NCBI RefSeq assembly: GCF_000224785.1
Contig: NZ_AGAV01000016.1
Span: forward strand, 58,631-122,630
Reading direction: 5' to 3'
Length of the DNA: 64,000 nt
DNA from: Lentibacillus jeotgali
GTDB lineage: Bacteria > Bacillota > Bacilli > Bacillales > Amphibacillaceae
Shown: positions 1 to 7,873 of the stretch, piece by piece
Layout of the letters: each line of letters begins with the position of its first letter
Position numbering within the stretch: the stretch's first letter is position 1
The notes under the pieces: model-generated
What the model saw: only the letters and a program-made list of their open reading frames with translations
Told to the model about the DNA's origin: nothing
The model's database searches: none
Position numbers and translations under genes: made by a program

Positions 1-1
1 G

Positions 2-121
2 GGCATGGCCAAGCAGGATGAAAGGATTCTCCTGCAGTCATACAATGATTTTATTGAAAAACGGAGCGACTACTTCTTCAGCCGGCTGCCGCTGAATGCG
101 CTCCGGAAAATGACCGGATAG
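2..121 (+). CDS. 3' end of an unrecognised protein gene
   Basis: An open frame enters from the left edge and stops at TAG 119-121, giving the last 39 residues of a protein. The tail is mixed polar and aromatic (it contains DYFFSRLP and ends LRKMTG) and I do not recognise the family. No terminator hairpin follows directly. The 5' part lies outside the window, so function cannot be judged. It is called coding because it stays open to the edge and is followed by a normal intergenic gap. Confidence 0.45.
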   Translation, partial: GMAKQDERILLQSYNDFIEKRSDYFFSRLPLNALRKMTG

Positions 122-214
122 TGCCGCTGCGGGTGGCACTCATCCGTCTTGTTAACCGCTGTAATTGGAAATAGGGCGTGGCTGCCAGTATATATTCATG
201 AGAGGAGGAAGACC

Positions 215-346
215 ATGAGAAAACTAATTGTTTCATTAGGTCTCTTTACTGTATTGCTGTTCGGCATTGTGCCAATTGATGCGGCAGGTACAGCAGGCGA
301 TGGGCCTACAGTAAATTATGACCCAGACTTAGGCGACGTGGATTAA
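215..346 (+). CDS. small secreted peptide precursor (43 aa)
   Basis: The ATG at 215 follows a strong Shine-Dalgarno AGAGGAGGA, which is why it is preferred to an upstream start at 149. The 43-residue product has a short basic start (MRKL), a hydrophobic core of about 16 residues and an Ala-rich region (DAAGTAG) that could be a signal-peptidase site. An acidic tail follows, ending DLGDVD. This is the general layout of small exported Bacillaceae peptides such as Phr-type signals, but no Rap-like partner gene is visible and no known peptide is recognised. The function is unknown. Confidence 0.5.
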   Translation: MRKLIVSLGLFTVLLFGIVPIDAAGTAGDGPTVNYDPDLGDVD

Positions 347-803
347 TTTCCGGCTACATTTTTTGAATTAGAATTTATGAGAGCAGAGACAGGACCGAAA
401 AGGACTTAAGCGTGACATAAGCTGAAAATTCAGCAGCCAAAGCCACTGCCCTATTTTCTTTTTTAATAACCTACCGATTGAGAGAACAATATTTCTTGTC
501 CCCATTTCACCTAACATGCAATTTTAATCATAATCCTCCCTAAACGTTAATAAAATATTACAAACCAAGCATTCAGAAAAGTCTGAGGTGAGAGCTTGTG
601 TAGCTTTCCATCCAGCCATCCGAATTTTCATCTAATACATACAAATGTCATATGCGAAGGGGTTTTTCTTCAGTTGATCCAATAAATAAAATACAGCCAG
701 AGCTGCACACAAGAATTGTCCAGAAGATAAGTGAACAGTGTAACATGTATCACCTTGTCTCAAACCACACCTCGGAAATATCCAACTTAGGGAGGCGAAC
801 GGT
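347..803. other. intergenic stretch upstream of spoIIID
   Basis: No convincing gene is seen. There is a 14-bp inverted repeat (GCTGAA-AA-TTCAGC, 421-434). At 638-646 CATACAAAT resembles a sigma-E -10 element, which would suit a mother-cell promoter for spoIIID, but I find no convincing -35 box, so this is only a suggestion. Confidence 0.4.
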
Positions 804-1088
804 GTGCACGATTACATCAAAGAAAGGACAATCAGGATAGGCAAATATGTTGTGGAGACGAAGAAAACTGTCCGATTGATCGCTAAAGAATTTGGTGTCT
901 CCAAAAGCACAGTCCACAAAGATTTAACAGAACGCTTGCCGGAAATAAATCCCGAACTCTATAATCAGGTCAAAGATGTACTCACCTACCACAAATCAAT
1001 CCGCCATCTCCGTGGAGGCGAAGCAACCCGTAACAAATACAGGGACGACAATAGGACAGAAAACTCCACCTTCAAGCCAGTAGGATGA
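804..1088 (+). CDS. spoIIID: sporulation transcriptional regulator SpoIIID
   Basis: SpoIIID is the small mother-cell DNA-binding protein that modulates many sigma-E and sigma-K dependent genes during sporulation. The 94-residue product begins MHDYIKERTIRIGKY and carries the helix-turn-helix VRLIAKEFGVSKSTVHKDL (about residues 28-46), followed by the family motif YHKSIRHLRGGEATRNKY. Start GTG 804 follows a GGGAGG Shine-Dalgarno. Family members are about 93 residues, so the gene is complete. It lies upstream of mbl as in Bacillus subtilis, but here a NERD gene and a repeat array separate the two. A rho-independent terminator lies about 85 bp downstream. Confidence 0.97.
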   Translation: MHDYIKERTIRIGKYVVETKKTVRLIAKEFGVSKSTVHKDLTERLPEINPELYNQVKDVLTYHKSIRHLRGGEATRNKYRDDNRTENSTFKPVG

Positions 1089-1174
1089 TGTAAGTCATTC
1101 ATTGCCACTAAAGGAGGTGGTAACACCACAGCACCGCTATCCATACATCAGGAGGAGGTGCAGCCGATTGTCAG

Positions 1175-1204
1175 AAAACCCGGCCCAGATGCGGCCGGGT
1201 TTTT
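1175..1204 (+). terminator. rho-independent terminator after spoIIID
   Basis: A GC-rich stem AAAACCCGGCC / GGCCGGGTTTT with a 7-nt loop and a T run. It lies downstream of spoIIID and just before tandem array A. Confidence 0.9.
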
Positions 1205-1242
1205 GGGGTGGATGCAGTTATAGAGAGTTTTTCTCTGATGCG

Positions 1243-1502
1243 TGAACTTCAGCGCGAGATCGAGCTGTTCAGCTCGAGAGCAGAAACTTCAGCTCGAGCG
1301 AGGAAACTTCATCCCGAGTGGAGAAACTTCAGCTCGAGCGAGGAAACTTCATCCCGAGCGAGGAAACTTCAGCTCGAGCGAGGAAACTTCATCCCGAGCG
1401 GAGAAACTTCAGCTCGAGATCGGAAACTTCATCCCGAGCGAGAAAATTTCAGCCCGAGAGCAGAAACTTCAGCTCGAAACGAATATCTTCTTCTCGAGGT
1501 GA
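1243..1502. repeat. tandem array A, 20-bp units with alternating cores
   Basis: About a dozen 20-bp units follow one another. The common part is GAAACTTCA, followed alternately by GCTCGAGCGAG or TCCCGAGCGAG, so the true period is a 40-bp dimer. The GCTCGAGC core is palindromic. The array stays open in several frames and creates spurious ORFs of low-complexity peptide, so it is not a gene. It ends a few bases from the 3' end of the NERD gene on the opposite strand. It belongs to the same superfamily as the arrays at 11881, 13317, 13894, 17024 and 31966. Confidence 0.9.
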
Positions 1503-1511
1503 GATCAGTAA

Positions 1512-2555
1512 CTAATCCAGCCTTTGTTTTGCAAAATCGTTTTTAAATCTAACTGGGATGATGGAATTTTGCGGGAAGTCATTAATTGGAGGTGAGAAGT
1601 ACACCCTGGCGCTGGTGTTTCCGGTCTTTCTTAGATTCATCGAATTCATTATGACGTACGCTGTTTTGGGAGAAGCAACCTGTAAAAGTTCACGGCACTG
1701 TTTATTAGTGATCGTGGTGCCATGGAGGAGAAAATAGTCAAGGATAAAACGTTCGTGGGCGTTGTAACTAATAGCAGAACAGTATGGACATTGCCATCTT
1801 TTGTACAGACGTTTCATCGGATATTTATAGCACTTTTCACAAGGAACGCCTTTTATCAGATGTTGTTCGTTAATGTTGTGTTGTTGTATGATGCTAGTCC
1901 TGAGCGGTACATTTTCCCTTAATATGGTACTGCATAATTTTTTGATATCTGCATTGGTGAGGATGTTCGTTGTGTAGCTGTCGTTTAACCTGTCAAGGTG
2001 CTGATGGAGGCTTTCGTTATGAATAATCTTCTTATAAGCATCTGGATCTTGTGTGACATTTTCAATGATGGTTGTAGGATACGCAACGACAACGAGGGTC
2101 TCAATCGGGATATTGAAAACGCCATGCCGCGCAAGCCATGCCCGCAAATGTGTTTTTTGCGCCTCGGCCTGTAAAATGGGATCTTTGTAGGATGTCACCT
2201 CTCCGTTTACGACCTGCGTTAATTGCCGCTGCTCGGAATTATATTTAAATGTTCCTTTCTGGTTTTTGGTTTCGAGAATGTAAATCACTTTGTTTGTCAG
2301 GATAAGTGTATCCATTTGAAAATTGAATGGAGGGTTTTCCAACCGGATGCCTTGAAAAACGAAGAAATCTTTGTGCGGATAAGTGGAAAGCTTGTAGTCA
2401 ACATTTTTCTCGCCGTCATAGCCTGCCTTTGCCCGTTTGTATTCCGAAACGATGGCTTCGTGCTGCCGGTATTTCTCCAAAATACATCTAAAGAGCGCTT
2501 CATAAGCCAGCAGCTCGTGCGGTTTCTTTCGCTGCAATACTATTGTCGGGAACAA
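1512..2555 (-). CDS. NERD-domain nuclease-like protein with zinc ribbon and C-terminal helical domain
   Basis: The 347-residue protein has a nuclease-related (NERD) domain at about residues 45-160. The PD-(D/E)xK-type residues appear intact: Asp82 in QMDTLIL and Glu95-x-Lys97 in ILETK. A zinc ribbon (CEKC...CPYC, about residues 238-258) follows, then a C-terminal segment that could be a winged helix. Start is TTG 2555 behind AAGGAG. NERD proteins are widespread but their cellular role is poorly defined; a DNA-directed activity is inferred from the fold. The protein resembles the one at 12299-13258 in architecture (NERD, CxxC ribbon, C-terminal helices). The gene interrupts the usual spoIIID-mbl order and abuts array A, which suggests insertion. 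Confidence 0.85.
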   Translation of the reverse strand: MFPTIVLQRKKPHELLAYEALFRCILEKYRQHEAIVSEYKRAKAGYDGEKNVDYKLSTYPHKDFFVFQGIRLENPPFNFQMDTLILTNKVIYILETKNQKGTFKYNSEQRQLTQVVNGEVTSYKDPILQAEAQKTHLRAWLARHGVFNIPIETLVVVAYPTTIIENVTQDPDAYKKIIHNESLHQHLDRLNDSYTTNILTNADIKKLCSTILRENVPLRTSIIQQHNINEQHLIKGVPCEKCYKYPMKRLYKRWQCPYCSAISYNAHERFILDYFLLHGTTITNKQCRELLQVASPKTAYVIMNSMNLRKTGNTSARVYFSPPINDFPQNSIIPVRFKNDFAKQRLD

Positions 2556-2917
2556 ATAATCATCACTCCTTATTAAATTTTGAATTCTCAGGATTAGTAT
2601 TCGACATACACCTACAAATTCCTTCTAAAATACAATCATATTTTTAAAAAACTTTAAAGTTCACAGGTGGGCATGAGCGCAAGATCGCAAACATGCTCTC
2701 GAGCGCAAAAACGAGGACATGGCACGAAGTCATAAACACCACCCTGATCCCCATCACTTCAACACCAAGAGCGTTCGCCGCATAGTGAATTTTTCCTGAG
2801 CTTTTTTATTCAAATAGAAGTTATATATTATGTTTTGTGGTAAAATATAATATTAGCGATAATGTGTTTACATATGGATACGACTAAAGTATTTGATAGC
2901 TAGGGAGGATTAAATGA
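2556..2917. other. intergenic region between NERD gene and mbl, with degenerate repeat-like sequence
   Basis: This is the divergent promoter space for the NERD gene and mbl. Around 2668-2750 there are scattered GAGCGCAAGATCGCA and CTCGAGCGCAAAAACGAGG pieces resembling decayed units of the 21-bp array superfamily, but no regular period can be followed. An AT-rich stretch at about 2810-2870 is a plausible mbl promoter region. The mbl Shine-Dalgarno AGGGAGGA is clear. Confidence 0.45.
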
Positions 2918-3919
2918 ATGTTTTCGAGGGATATCGGGATTGACCTGGGAACTGCCAATGTGTTGATCCACTTGAAAGGAAAAGGGATTGTTTTGAATGA
3001 ACCCTCCGTTGTGGCGATCGATAAAAATACCGGCCGTGTGCTTGAGGTCGGGGAAGCGGCGCGCCGCATGGTTGGACGGACGCCTGGTAATATCGATGCG
3101 ATTCGTCCATTAAAAGACGGTGTGATTGCCGATTTTGATATGACTGAAGCGATGCTGCGGCATTTTATTGATAAAATTAATGTTAAAGGATTTTTTTCCA
3201 AACCGACAATGCTGATTTGCTGTCCGACAAATATTACCAAGGTTGAGCAAAAGGCGATCAAGGAAGCGGCTGAGAAATCCGGCGGCAAAAAAGTTTATCT
3301 GGAGGAAGAGCCCAAAGTGGCTGCAGTCGGCGCTGGTATGGAGATTTATCAGCCGAGCGGGAACATGATCGTGGACATCGGCGGTGGCACAACGGATGCG
3401 GCGGTACTGTCGATGGGGAACATCGTAACGGCTGAAACCGTGAAAATGGCCGGCGACAAATTTGATGCGGAAATTCTTCAATACATCAAAAAGGAATACA
3501 AACTGTTGATCGGCGAACGGACAGCTGAGGATATTAAAATTAATGTGGCCACCGTCTGGGAAGGTTCACGCAATGAGGAAATGGAAATTCGCGGCCGTGA
3601 TATGATGACTGGTTTGCCGCGTACCATAACGGTTCGCTCAGAGGAAATTGAAAAAGCACTTCGGGAGCCGGCTTCGATTATTGTCCACGCGGCGAAACAG
3701 GTGCTGGAGAAGACCCCGCCTGAATTGTCGGCTGATATCATCGATCGCGGTGTGATTCTTACTGGAGGCGGTGCATTGACGCACGGAATCGATCAGCTTC
3801 TCGCTGACGAGCTGAAAGTCCCTGTCCTCCTGTCTGAAGACCCGATGGACTGTGTTGCCAAAGGGACAGGTATCATGCTAGAAAACATTGGTAAAGTTGA
3901 ACGGAAAAAGATTATTTGA
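2918..3919 (+). CDS. mbl: rod-shape determining protein Mbl (MreB-like actin)
   Basis: Mbl is a bacterial actin that polymerises on the inner face of the membrane and directs side-wall synthesis. The 333-residue protein starts MFSRDIGIDLGTANV (phosphate-1 loop), has the phosphate-2 loop VDIGGGTTDAAVLS, and carries the adenosine motif ILTGGGALTHGID. Length matches the family. Mbl rather than MreB or MreBH is called from overall likeness and from the spoIIID-mbl neighbourhood. The flagellar genes flhO and flhP, which follow mbl in B. subtilis, are absent here. Confidence 0.95.
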   Translation: MFSRDIGIDLGTANVLIHLKGKGIVLNEPSVVAIDKNTGRVLEVGEAARRMVGRTPGNIDAIRPLKDGVIADFDMTEAMLRHFIDKINVKGFFSKPTMLICCPTNITKVEQKAIKEAAEKSGGKKVYLEEEPKVAAVGAGMEIYQPSGNMIVDIGGGTTDAAVLSMGNIVTAETVKMAGDKFDAEILQYIKKEYKLLIGERTAEDIKINVATVWEGSRNEEMEIRGRDMMTGLPRTITVRSEEIEKALREPASIIVHAAKQVLEKTPPELSADIIDRGVILTGGGALTHGIDQLLADELKVPVLLSEDPMDCVAKGTGIMLENIGKVERKKII

Positions 3920-4264
3920 TCTAAGAGCGTGCGGTTGACATACACGAGGCTATCTTGTCCTTCAGCGGAAAGCTCGGAAAGTGTGATGTATGTCAACTGT
4001 GATGGCATAACAAGAACCATTCAGCGTAATGGACAAAATGATGGTTAACGTGGTAATGTAAATAAAAATGACGGAAATCTGACAATCAATGAAGCTTTTC
4101 GACTAAGATTACTAGACATAATTGGATAAATGCTATGATGTGTCAAATTTGGGAGATCCCCAAATCAATCCCATGAAAATCGATACGGAAGCACTCTGAT
4201 ACAACTCGAAAACATCCGGCATCAAGAATTCACATGCAACAACAGAAGTAAGGAGAAAGAAGCC
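3920..4264. other. intergenic region after mbl with two inverted repeats
   Basis: No gene is seen in these 345 bp. Two inverted repeats stand out. One has GTTGACATACAC (3934-3945) facing TGTATGTCAAC (3987-3997) across about 40 bp. The other is a compact hairpin ATTTGGG-AGATC-CCCAAAT (4147-4165). Neither carries a T tract, so they look more like operator or RNA-structure elements than terminators. Confidence 0.5.
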
Positions 4265-4639
4265 ATGCCTATAGACCAGAAAGAAAAAACAGAACAGCGC
4301 GATCAAGCGGCAGAACAGGAAAAAGAACAACAACAGGAAACGACTCCGGATACAGTGACGCGCAGAGAGCAGGAGCAGCAGCAGGAAACGTCAACAGATA
4401 AAGCACTGCGGAAAGAACAAAAGAAAAAGCGGAGACAGGAGAAACGTCAAAACAAAAGGCCGCGCCGCCGCATTTTTCCAATTTGGCTGCGGATCATCGT
4501 CGTCCTCGTTCTTTCGGCAATCGCCCTGTTAGTGGGTCTAATGGTTGGCTATGGCATTATTGGAGACGGCAATCCAATTGACGCGTTAAAATGGGAAACA
4601 TGGCAGCATATTATCGATATCGTAGTCAAAGAAAGGTAA
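4265..4639 (+). CDS. EpuA-family membrane protein (annotated in Bacilli as DNA-directed RNA polymerase subunit beta, YwzB-like)
   Basis: The 124-residue protein has a charged, low-complexity N-terminal half rich in Gln, Glu, Lys and Arg (ending KRRQEKRQNKRPRRR), then one transmembrane helix (IIVVLVLSAIALLVGLMVGYG) and a short tail. This is the layout of the EpuA family (YwzB in B. subtilis), which databases often label RNA polymerase beta subunit although it is a small membrane protein. Position between mbl and fabZ matches B. subtilis synteny. Start ATG 4265 follows TAAGGAGA. The molecular role is not established. Confidence 0.8.
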   Translation: MPIDQKEKTEQRDQAAEQEKEQQQETTPDTVTRREQEQQQETSTDKALRKEQKKKRRQEKRQNKRPRRRIFPIWLRIIVVLVLSAIALLVGLMVGYGIIGDGNPIDALKWETWQHIIDIVVKER

Positions 4640-4640
4640 A

Positions 4641-4715
4641 GTGAAACGTCAATCAGGGGGCGTTTTCCCCTGTTGACTGTTGGTTGAGAAGCATGTCCGC
4701 TGAAAACGGGCATGT
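4641..4715 (+). repeat. gene-end hairpin repeat, copy 1
   Basis: This begins one base after the TAA of the EpuA-family gene. It contains a stem around CAATCAGGGGG / CCCCTGTTGACTG with a GTTTT loop, then a second stem ending ACGGGCATG. It is a diverged copy of the element at 5272-5478 and 33522-33602 and probably acts as a transcription terminator. Confidence 0.6.
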
Positions 4716-4855
4716 TTCTTTATTTAAATCTTCGGCAAACGGCGGGCATCTGTTATAATGAATGCATCTTACATATCATCAGGCTGTTTTCAGAGAGATT
4801 GTTGCTTTTAAAGAAATAACGAGTTAAAAACAGCCTATCATAAAGGAGAGATTGG

Positions 4856-5275
4856 ATGGATATCGACCAAATTAAAGATACTATCCCACACCGCTATCCG
4901 TTTTTACTGGTTGACAAAGTAACCGAAATTGAAGAGGGCAAGCGGGTAGCTGCCGTAAAAAATGTGACAGCAAACGAGCCATTTTTCCAGGGACATTTTC
5001 CTGACTATCCGGTCATGCCAGGTGTGCTGATTGTGGAAGCATTGGCACAGGCCGGCGCGATTTGTGTGCTTGGCATCGAGGAAAATCAGGGCAAAATCGG
5101 CTTTCTCGCAGGGCTTGAAAAATGCCGGTTTAAACGTCAGGTAAAACCGGGCGATCAGCTGCGACTGGAAGTTGAGATCACTCGCTTAAAAGGCCCCGTT
5201 GGCAAAGGAAAAGGTGTTGCAACCGTTGAGGGTGAAGTGGCTGCTGAAGGCGACATCACCTTTGCGATAAAGTGA
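4856..5275 (+). CDS. fabZ: 3-hydroxyacyl-[acyl-carrier-protein] dehydratase FabZ
   Basis: FabZ removes water from 3-hydroxyacyl-ACP in the elongation cycle of type II fatty-acid synthesis. The 139-residue protein has the hot-dog fold signatures [11 protein letters not shown] and the catalytic segment [23 protein letters not shown], with His in GHFP and Glu in VEAL. Length is near the family norm of 140-145. Start ATG 4856 follows AAAGGAGAG. The stop codon lies inside the GTGAAAC start of a downstream repeat element. Confidence 0.97.
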   Translation: MDIDQIKDTIPHRYPFLLVDKVTEIEEGKRVAAVKNVTANEPFFQGHFPDYPVMPGVLIVEALAQAGAICVLGIEENQGKIGFLAGLEKCRFKRQVKPGDQLRLEVEITRLKGPVGKGKGVATVEGEVAAEGDITFAIK

Positions 5276-5478
5276 AACTTCAATCAGCGGGGCGCTTTTC
5301 CCCGCTGATTGTTAGTTGAACAAATCGGGCATTTAGGGACAGTTAGCCGCCGTACTTTGGCGGCTTATTGTCCTTTAGATGCGGGGAAAAGTGAAACTTC
5401 AATCAGCGGGGTGCTTTTCCCCGCTGATTGTTAGTTGAACAGAATCGGGCATGTACTGCCAGTTTTATGCGGGATAAA
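5272..5478 (+). repeat. gene-end hairpin repeats, copies 2 and 3 in tandem
   Basis: Two head-to-tail copies (5272-5390 and 5391-5478) each start GTGAAACTTCAATCAGCGGGG, turn at a short GCTTTT loop and return CCCCGCTGATTG. They continue GTTAGTTGAACA(G)AATCGGGCAT and end in a GCGGG(G/A)(A/T)AAAA motif. Copy 2 carries an extra hairpin (GCCGCC...GGCGGC, 5346-5364). The fabZ stop codon is the TGA inside the first GTGA. Nothing else is seen between fabZ and the lipoprotein gene. Confidence 0.85.
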
Positions 5479-5619
5479 ATAATACTTCATTCGATTCTCC
5501 ACCTCAGTTGTGGGGAATTTTTTTTCTTCATGCCACAATAATTTCTAAACAATAAGTATCACATTAAAAAAAATGGTTAGGCTATAGGCGAAAGTGAACT
5601 GTAAAGGAGGGATATTACG

Positions 5620-5940
5620 ATGCAACGTAAATGGCTTATAAAGATTGGTGCTCCAATCTTGGCGTTGTCACTGGTTGCCGCTTGTGGAAATGACGAGCAG
5701 CAAGATCCGGCGGGCGAAAACGAAGATGAGGCTCCACTGAATCAGGAAGAAGATAGCCCGGATATGAATGGCGATAACCAGGATGATCCGCAGCAGGATA
5801 ATGGCAACAATAATGGTACAAATGAAGATGGAACAGATACAAACCAAGATGGCATGAACGGCAACGATAATATGGACAATGATGGCGTCCCGAATGACGG
5901 CAATACCGACAACCCGCGTGACGAAGAAGACAATAATTAA
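5620..5940 (+). CDS. small acidic lipoprotein
   Basis: The 106-residue product has a lipoprotein signal peptide with lipobox LVAAC (Cys at about residue 22). The rest is a strongly acidic, Asn- and Asp-rich low-complexity tail with repeated DN, NGN and DGT runs. It should be anchored on the outer membrane face with an extended negatively charged chain. Start ATG 5620 follows AAAGGAGGG. No enzymatic domain is visible and I recognise no family. Extreme acidity fits a halophile's surface protein but does not indicate a function. Confidence 0.7.
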   Translation: MQRKWLIKIGAPILALSLVAACGNDEQQDPAGENEDEAPLNQEEDSPDMNGDNQDDPQQDNGNNNGTNEDGTDTNQDGMNGNDNMDNDGVPNDGNTDNPRDEEDNN

Positions 5941-5952
5941 AAGTTATGGCAT

Positions 5953-5988
5953 TAAAATCCCCTTGCTCACTGATGAGGGGATTTTTCT
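5953..5988 (+). terminator. rho-independent terminator after the lipoprotein gene
   Basis: Stem AAAATCCCCTT / GAGGGGATTTTT with an intervening loop and T run, 13 bp after the lipoprotein stop codon. Confidence 0.85.
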
Positions 5989-6150
5989 ATGGATAAACAG
6001 GCAGAATGAGCAGTTCATACAATAAAATTGAGAAAGTGCCTCATAAGTATTTATAAATTTTTCCATTTTTCAATAGCTATTCCCGGGGGTTAGTAGTACA
6101 ATAGTCTCAGGCCGTAAAATTGTCACAATTTGGCATTAAGGGGGGAGTCA

Positions 6151-6651
6151 ATGGAGGGAGATTTTGCATCACCAATATACATAATTACCGAACATACGAA
6201 AGCTATATTAACGAAAGAGTCTGCTTATTACCGCTCACGGATCTTAGAGGAGTCACAGGAGCGGAATACTGTGCTCAGTCCCGAGAAAATTATCGATAAC
6301 ACGTGTATATTATACGGTTCAACATTGCAAGGCCGGCGTGATTCAGTGAAAGGTCTGCTGAAATTGAACAGTAAAGTACCGATACCGGTCATTCCTGAAA
6401 AGGGCATATACATGCTGCCGACCTGCGCTTCCAAGAACAAGGACAATGTCTGGTTCTCCTTTTACCACATCGATTCTTTTGAACAGCGCGATAACGGCAC
6501 ATATGTATCGTTTCATGATGGAACCGGATTGTTCGTTAATGCGTCAGAAACAACATTTGATATGCAATATAAACGGACAAGCCAGCTCATTGCCAAACTG
6601 AACCGGTCATTCTTTTTTGGCGGCGGTCCATTCTGGCGCAGGCGTTTTTAG
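6151..6651 (+). CDS. comK: competence transcription factor ComK family
   Basis: ComK activates late competence genes for DNA uptake. The 166-residue product shows the family core: DNTCILYGSTLQGRRDSVKG, then PIPVIPEKGIYMLPTCAS and DNVWFSFYHI, and ends soon after a basic aromatic tail (FFGGGPFWRRRF). It is shorter than B. subtilis ComK (192 residues), as in many other Bacillaceae. ATG 6151 behind AAGGGGGG is preferred to the upstream TTG 6130 because only it has a well-spaced Shine-Dalgarno. Confidence 0.88.
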   Translation: MEGDFASPIYIITEHTKAILTKESAYYRSRILEESQERNTVLSPEKIIDNTCILYGSTLQGRRDSVKGLLKLNSKVPIPVIPEKGIYMLPTCASKNKDNVWFSFYHIDSFEQRDNGTYVSFHDGTGLFVNASETTFDMQYKRTSQLIAKLNRSFFFGGGPFWRRRF

Positions 6652-6723
6652 AATAAAAGCCAGCCTCAAAACGTGCTTCTTTATCTTGCTTTTAAAAACT
6701 GCAGCGTGTAAAATGAAAAAGTG

Positions 6724-6737
6724 ACTGACTGGTTAGT
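6724..6737. promoter_or_regulatory. possible TetR-type operator
   Basis: ACTGAC-TG-GTTAGT is a near-perfect palindrome (5 of 6 arm positions) and resembles operators bound by TetR/QacR regulators. It lies 130 bp upstream of the tetR-like gene and could mediate autoregulation. Confidence 0.4.
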
Positions 6738-6869
6738 AACGTAAGCAACGGGGTGTTTTTACCCTGAATGTAAGTAAAATAGAATCGGAATATACCGGGC
6801 AGCTGATCCCACGTAGCTTTCATAAAAGGGAATTTGATGCCCGTTAAGGCGCGATAAACTCGAAATCGG

Positions 6870-7742
6870 GTGTTTAAATTGAATGCAAAAAAAATAAAAT
6901 TAATCGAAGCCGGAATGAAGTTATTTGCCGAGAAAGGCTACCATATGACTTCGGTTGAAGCGATTGCGGATGGTGCAGGCGTCTCCAAAGGCGCCTTTTA
7001 TTTGCATTTCGAATCCAAAAAAGACTTCATCATGACGGCGATTCACTATTATCATGAGGAGATTGCCGGCAGGATTGAACATGTCAAAAGCGAAAATCTC
7101 CCGCCACGCGACAGTTTTGCCAAACAAATCGACGTGGTGACAACATACATTTATGAGTATAAAGATTTTCTCATGATGCATTTTTATCAAAACATTTCAA
7201 TCGGAGAAAATACAGATGCATTCATCAAAGAAATGAATGCGCAAAATTTTCACTGGCTGCGGCAAAACGTTATCACTATTTACGGTGACCAGGTAGAACC
7301 GTACGACCCTGATATTATCATTCAGCTTGAAGGACTGATCAACGTCTATTTCAAATGGATTATTATTGATGGAATCAGTATTAAAAGAAACCAATTGGGT
7401 GCTTATATCGTACGAAGGATGGATGATATCGTCAGCGGCTTGCTGGAGCGAAATGAGGCACCGTTGGTCACGGCAGCTGACATCCCTGACGTTTATCGGG
7501 AAGAGGGCTCCGTTGTTGAGGTGTTAAACACCATGAAGGCTAAAATCGAAACACTGGATTTGGCTGGAGAAAAGGCGGATGAACTGAGAGAAGTCCTTAA
7601 AATTATACAAAGTGAAGCGGGAAAAGAACAGCCGCAAAAGGTGGTTATTCAGGGACTCCTGGTTCATTTTCAGCGCATGCCGGAATTTGCAACGGAATGC
7701 AAGGACATCGCACGTCTCTTACATATGGATTTGCTTGATTAG
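6870..7742 (+). CDS. TetR/AcrR family transcriptional regulator of the RND pump
   Basis: The N-terminal 60 residues are a typical TetR DNA-binding domain (GMKLFAEKGYHMTSVEAIADGAGVSKG continuing to YLHFESKKDFI). A long ligand-binding domain follows, for 290 residues in total, longer than the usual 190-220. Start GTG 6870 has only a weak Shine-Dalgarno; TTG 6879 is an alternative. It precedes the adaptor and RND permease genes, an order like yerO-yerP (swrC) in B. subtilis. It probably represses the pump and releases on binding a toxic amphiphile. Confidence 0.85.
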   Translation: MFKLNAKKIKLIEAGMKLFAEKGYHMTSVEAIADGAGVSKGAFYLHFESKKDFIMTAIHYYHEEIAGRIEHVKSENLPPRDSFAKQIDVVTTYIYEYKDFLMMHFYQNISIGENTDAFIKEMNAQNFHWLRQNVITIYGDQVEPYDPDIIIQLEGLINVYFKWIIIDGISIKRNQLGAYIVRRMDDIVSGLLERNEAPLVTAADIPDVYREEGSVVEVLNTMKAKIETLDLAGEKADELREVLKIIQSEAGKEQPQKVVIQGLLVHFQRMPEFATECKDIARLLHMDLLD

Positions 7743-7873
7743 ATAGGCTATTTTTGATGTGATTGCTGATTTGAAAGAGTAGAAAGTAACGTCTGCAGCG
7801 ACTTTGATCTCACAAAGAGCAATCTTTAAGAAACCAGCCATTGTATAAAACGAGAGAGGGGAGTCTCATAGCC

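Noticed and set aside
652..840. 62-aa ORF overlapping the start of spoIIID
   Set aside because: It overlaps the well-supported spoIIID start and has no recognisable motif.
1208..1546. Three overlapping ORFs in array A
   Set aside because: Low-complexity repeats with no ribosome-binding site; shadows of array A.
6740..6805. Another copy of the gene-end hairpin element upstream of tetR
   Set aside because: Only parts match (GGGGTGTTTTTACCC and AGAATCGG), so it is mentioned as a diverged candidate but not annotated.
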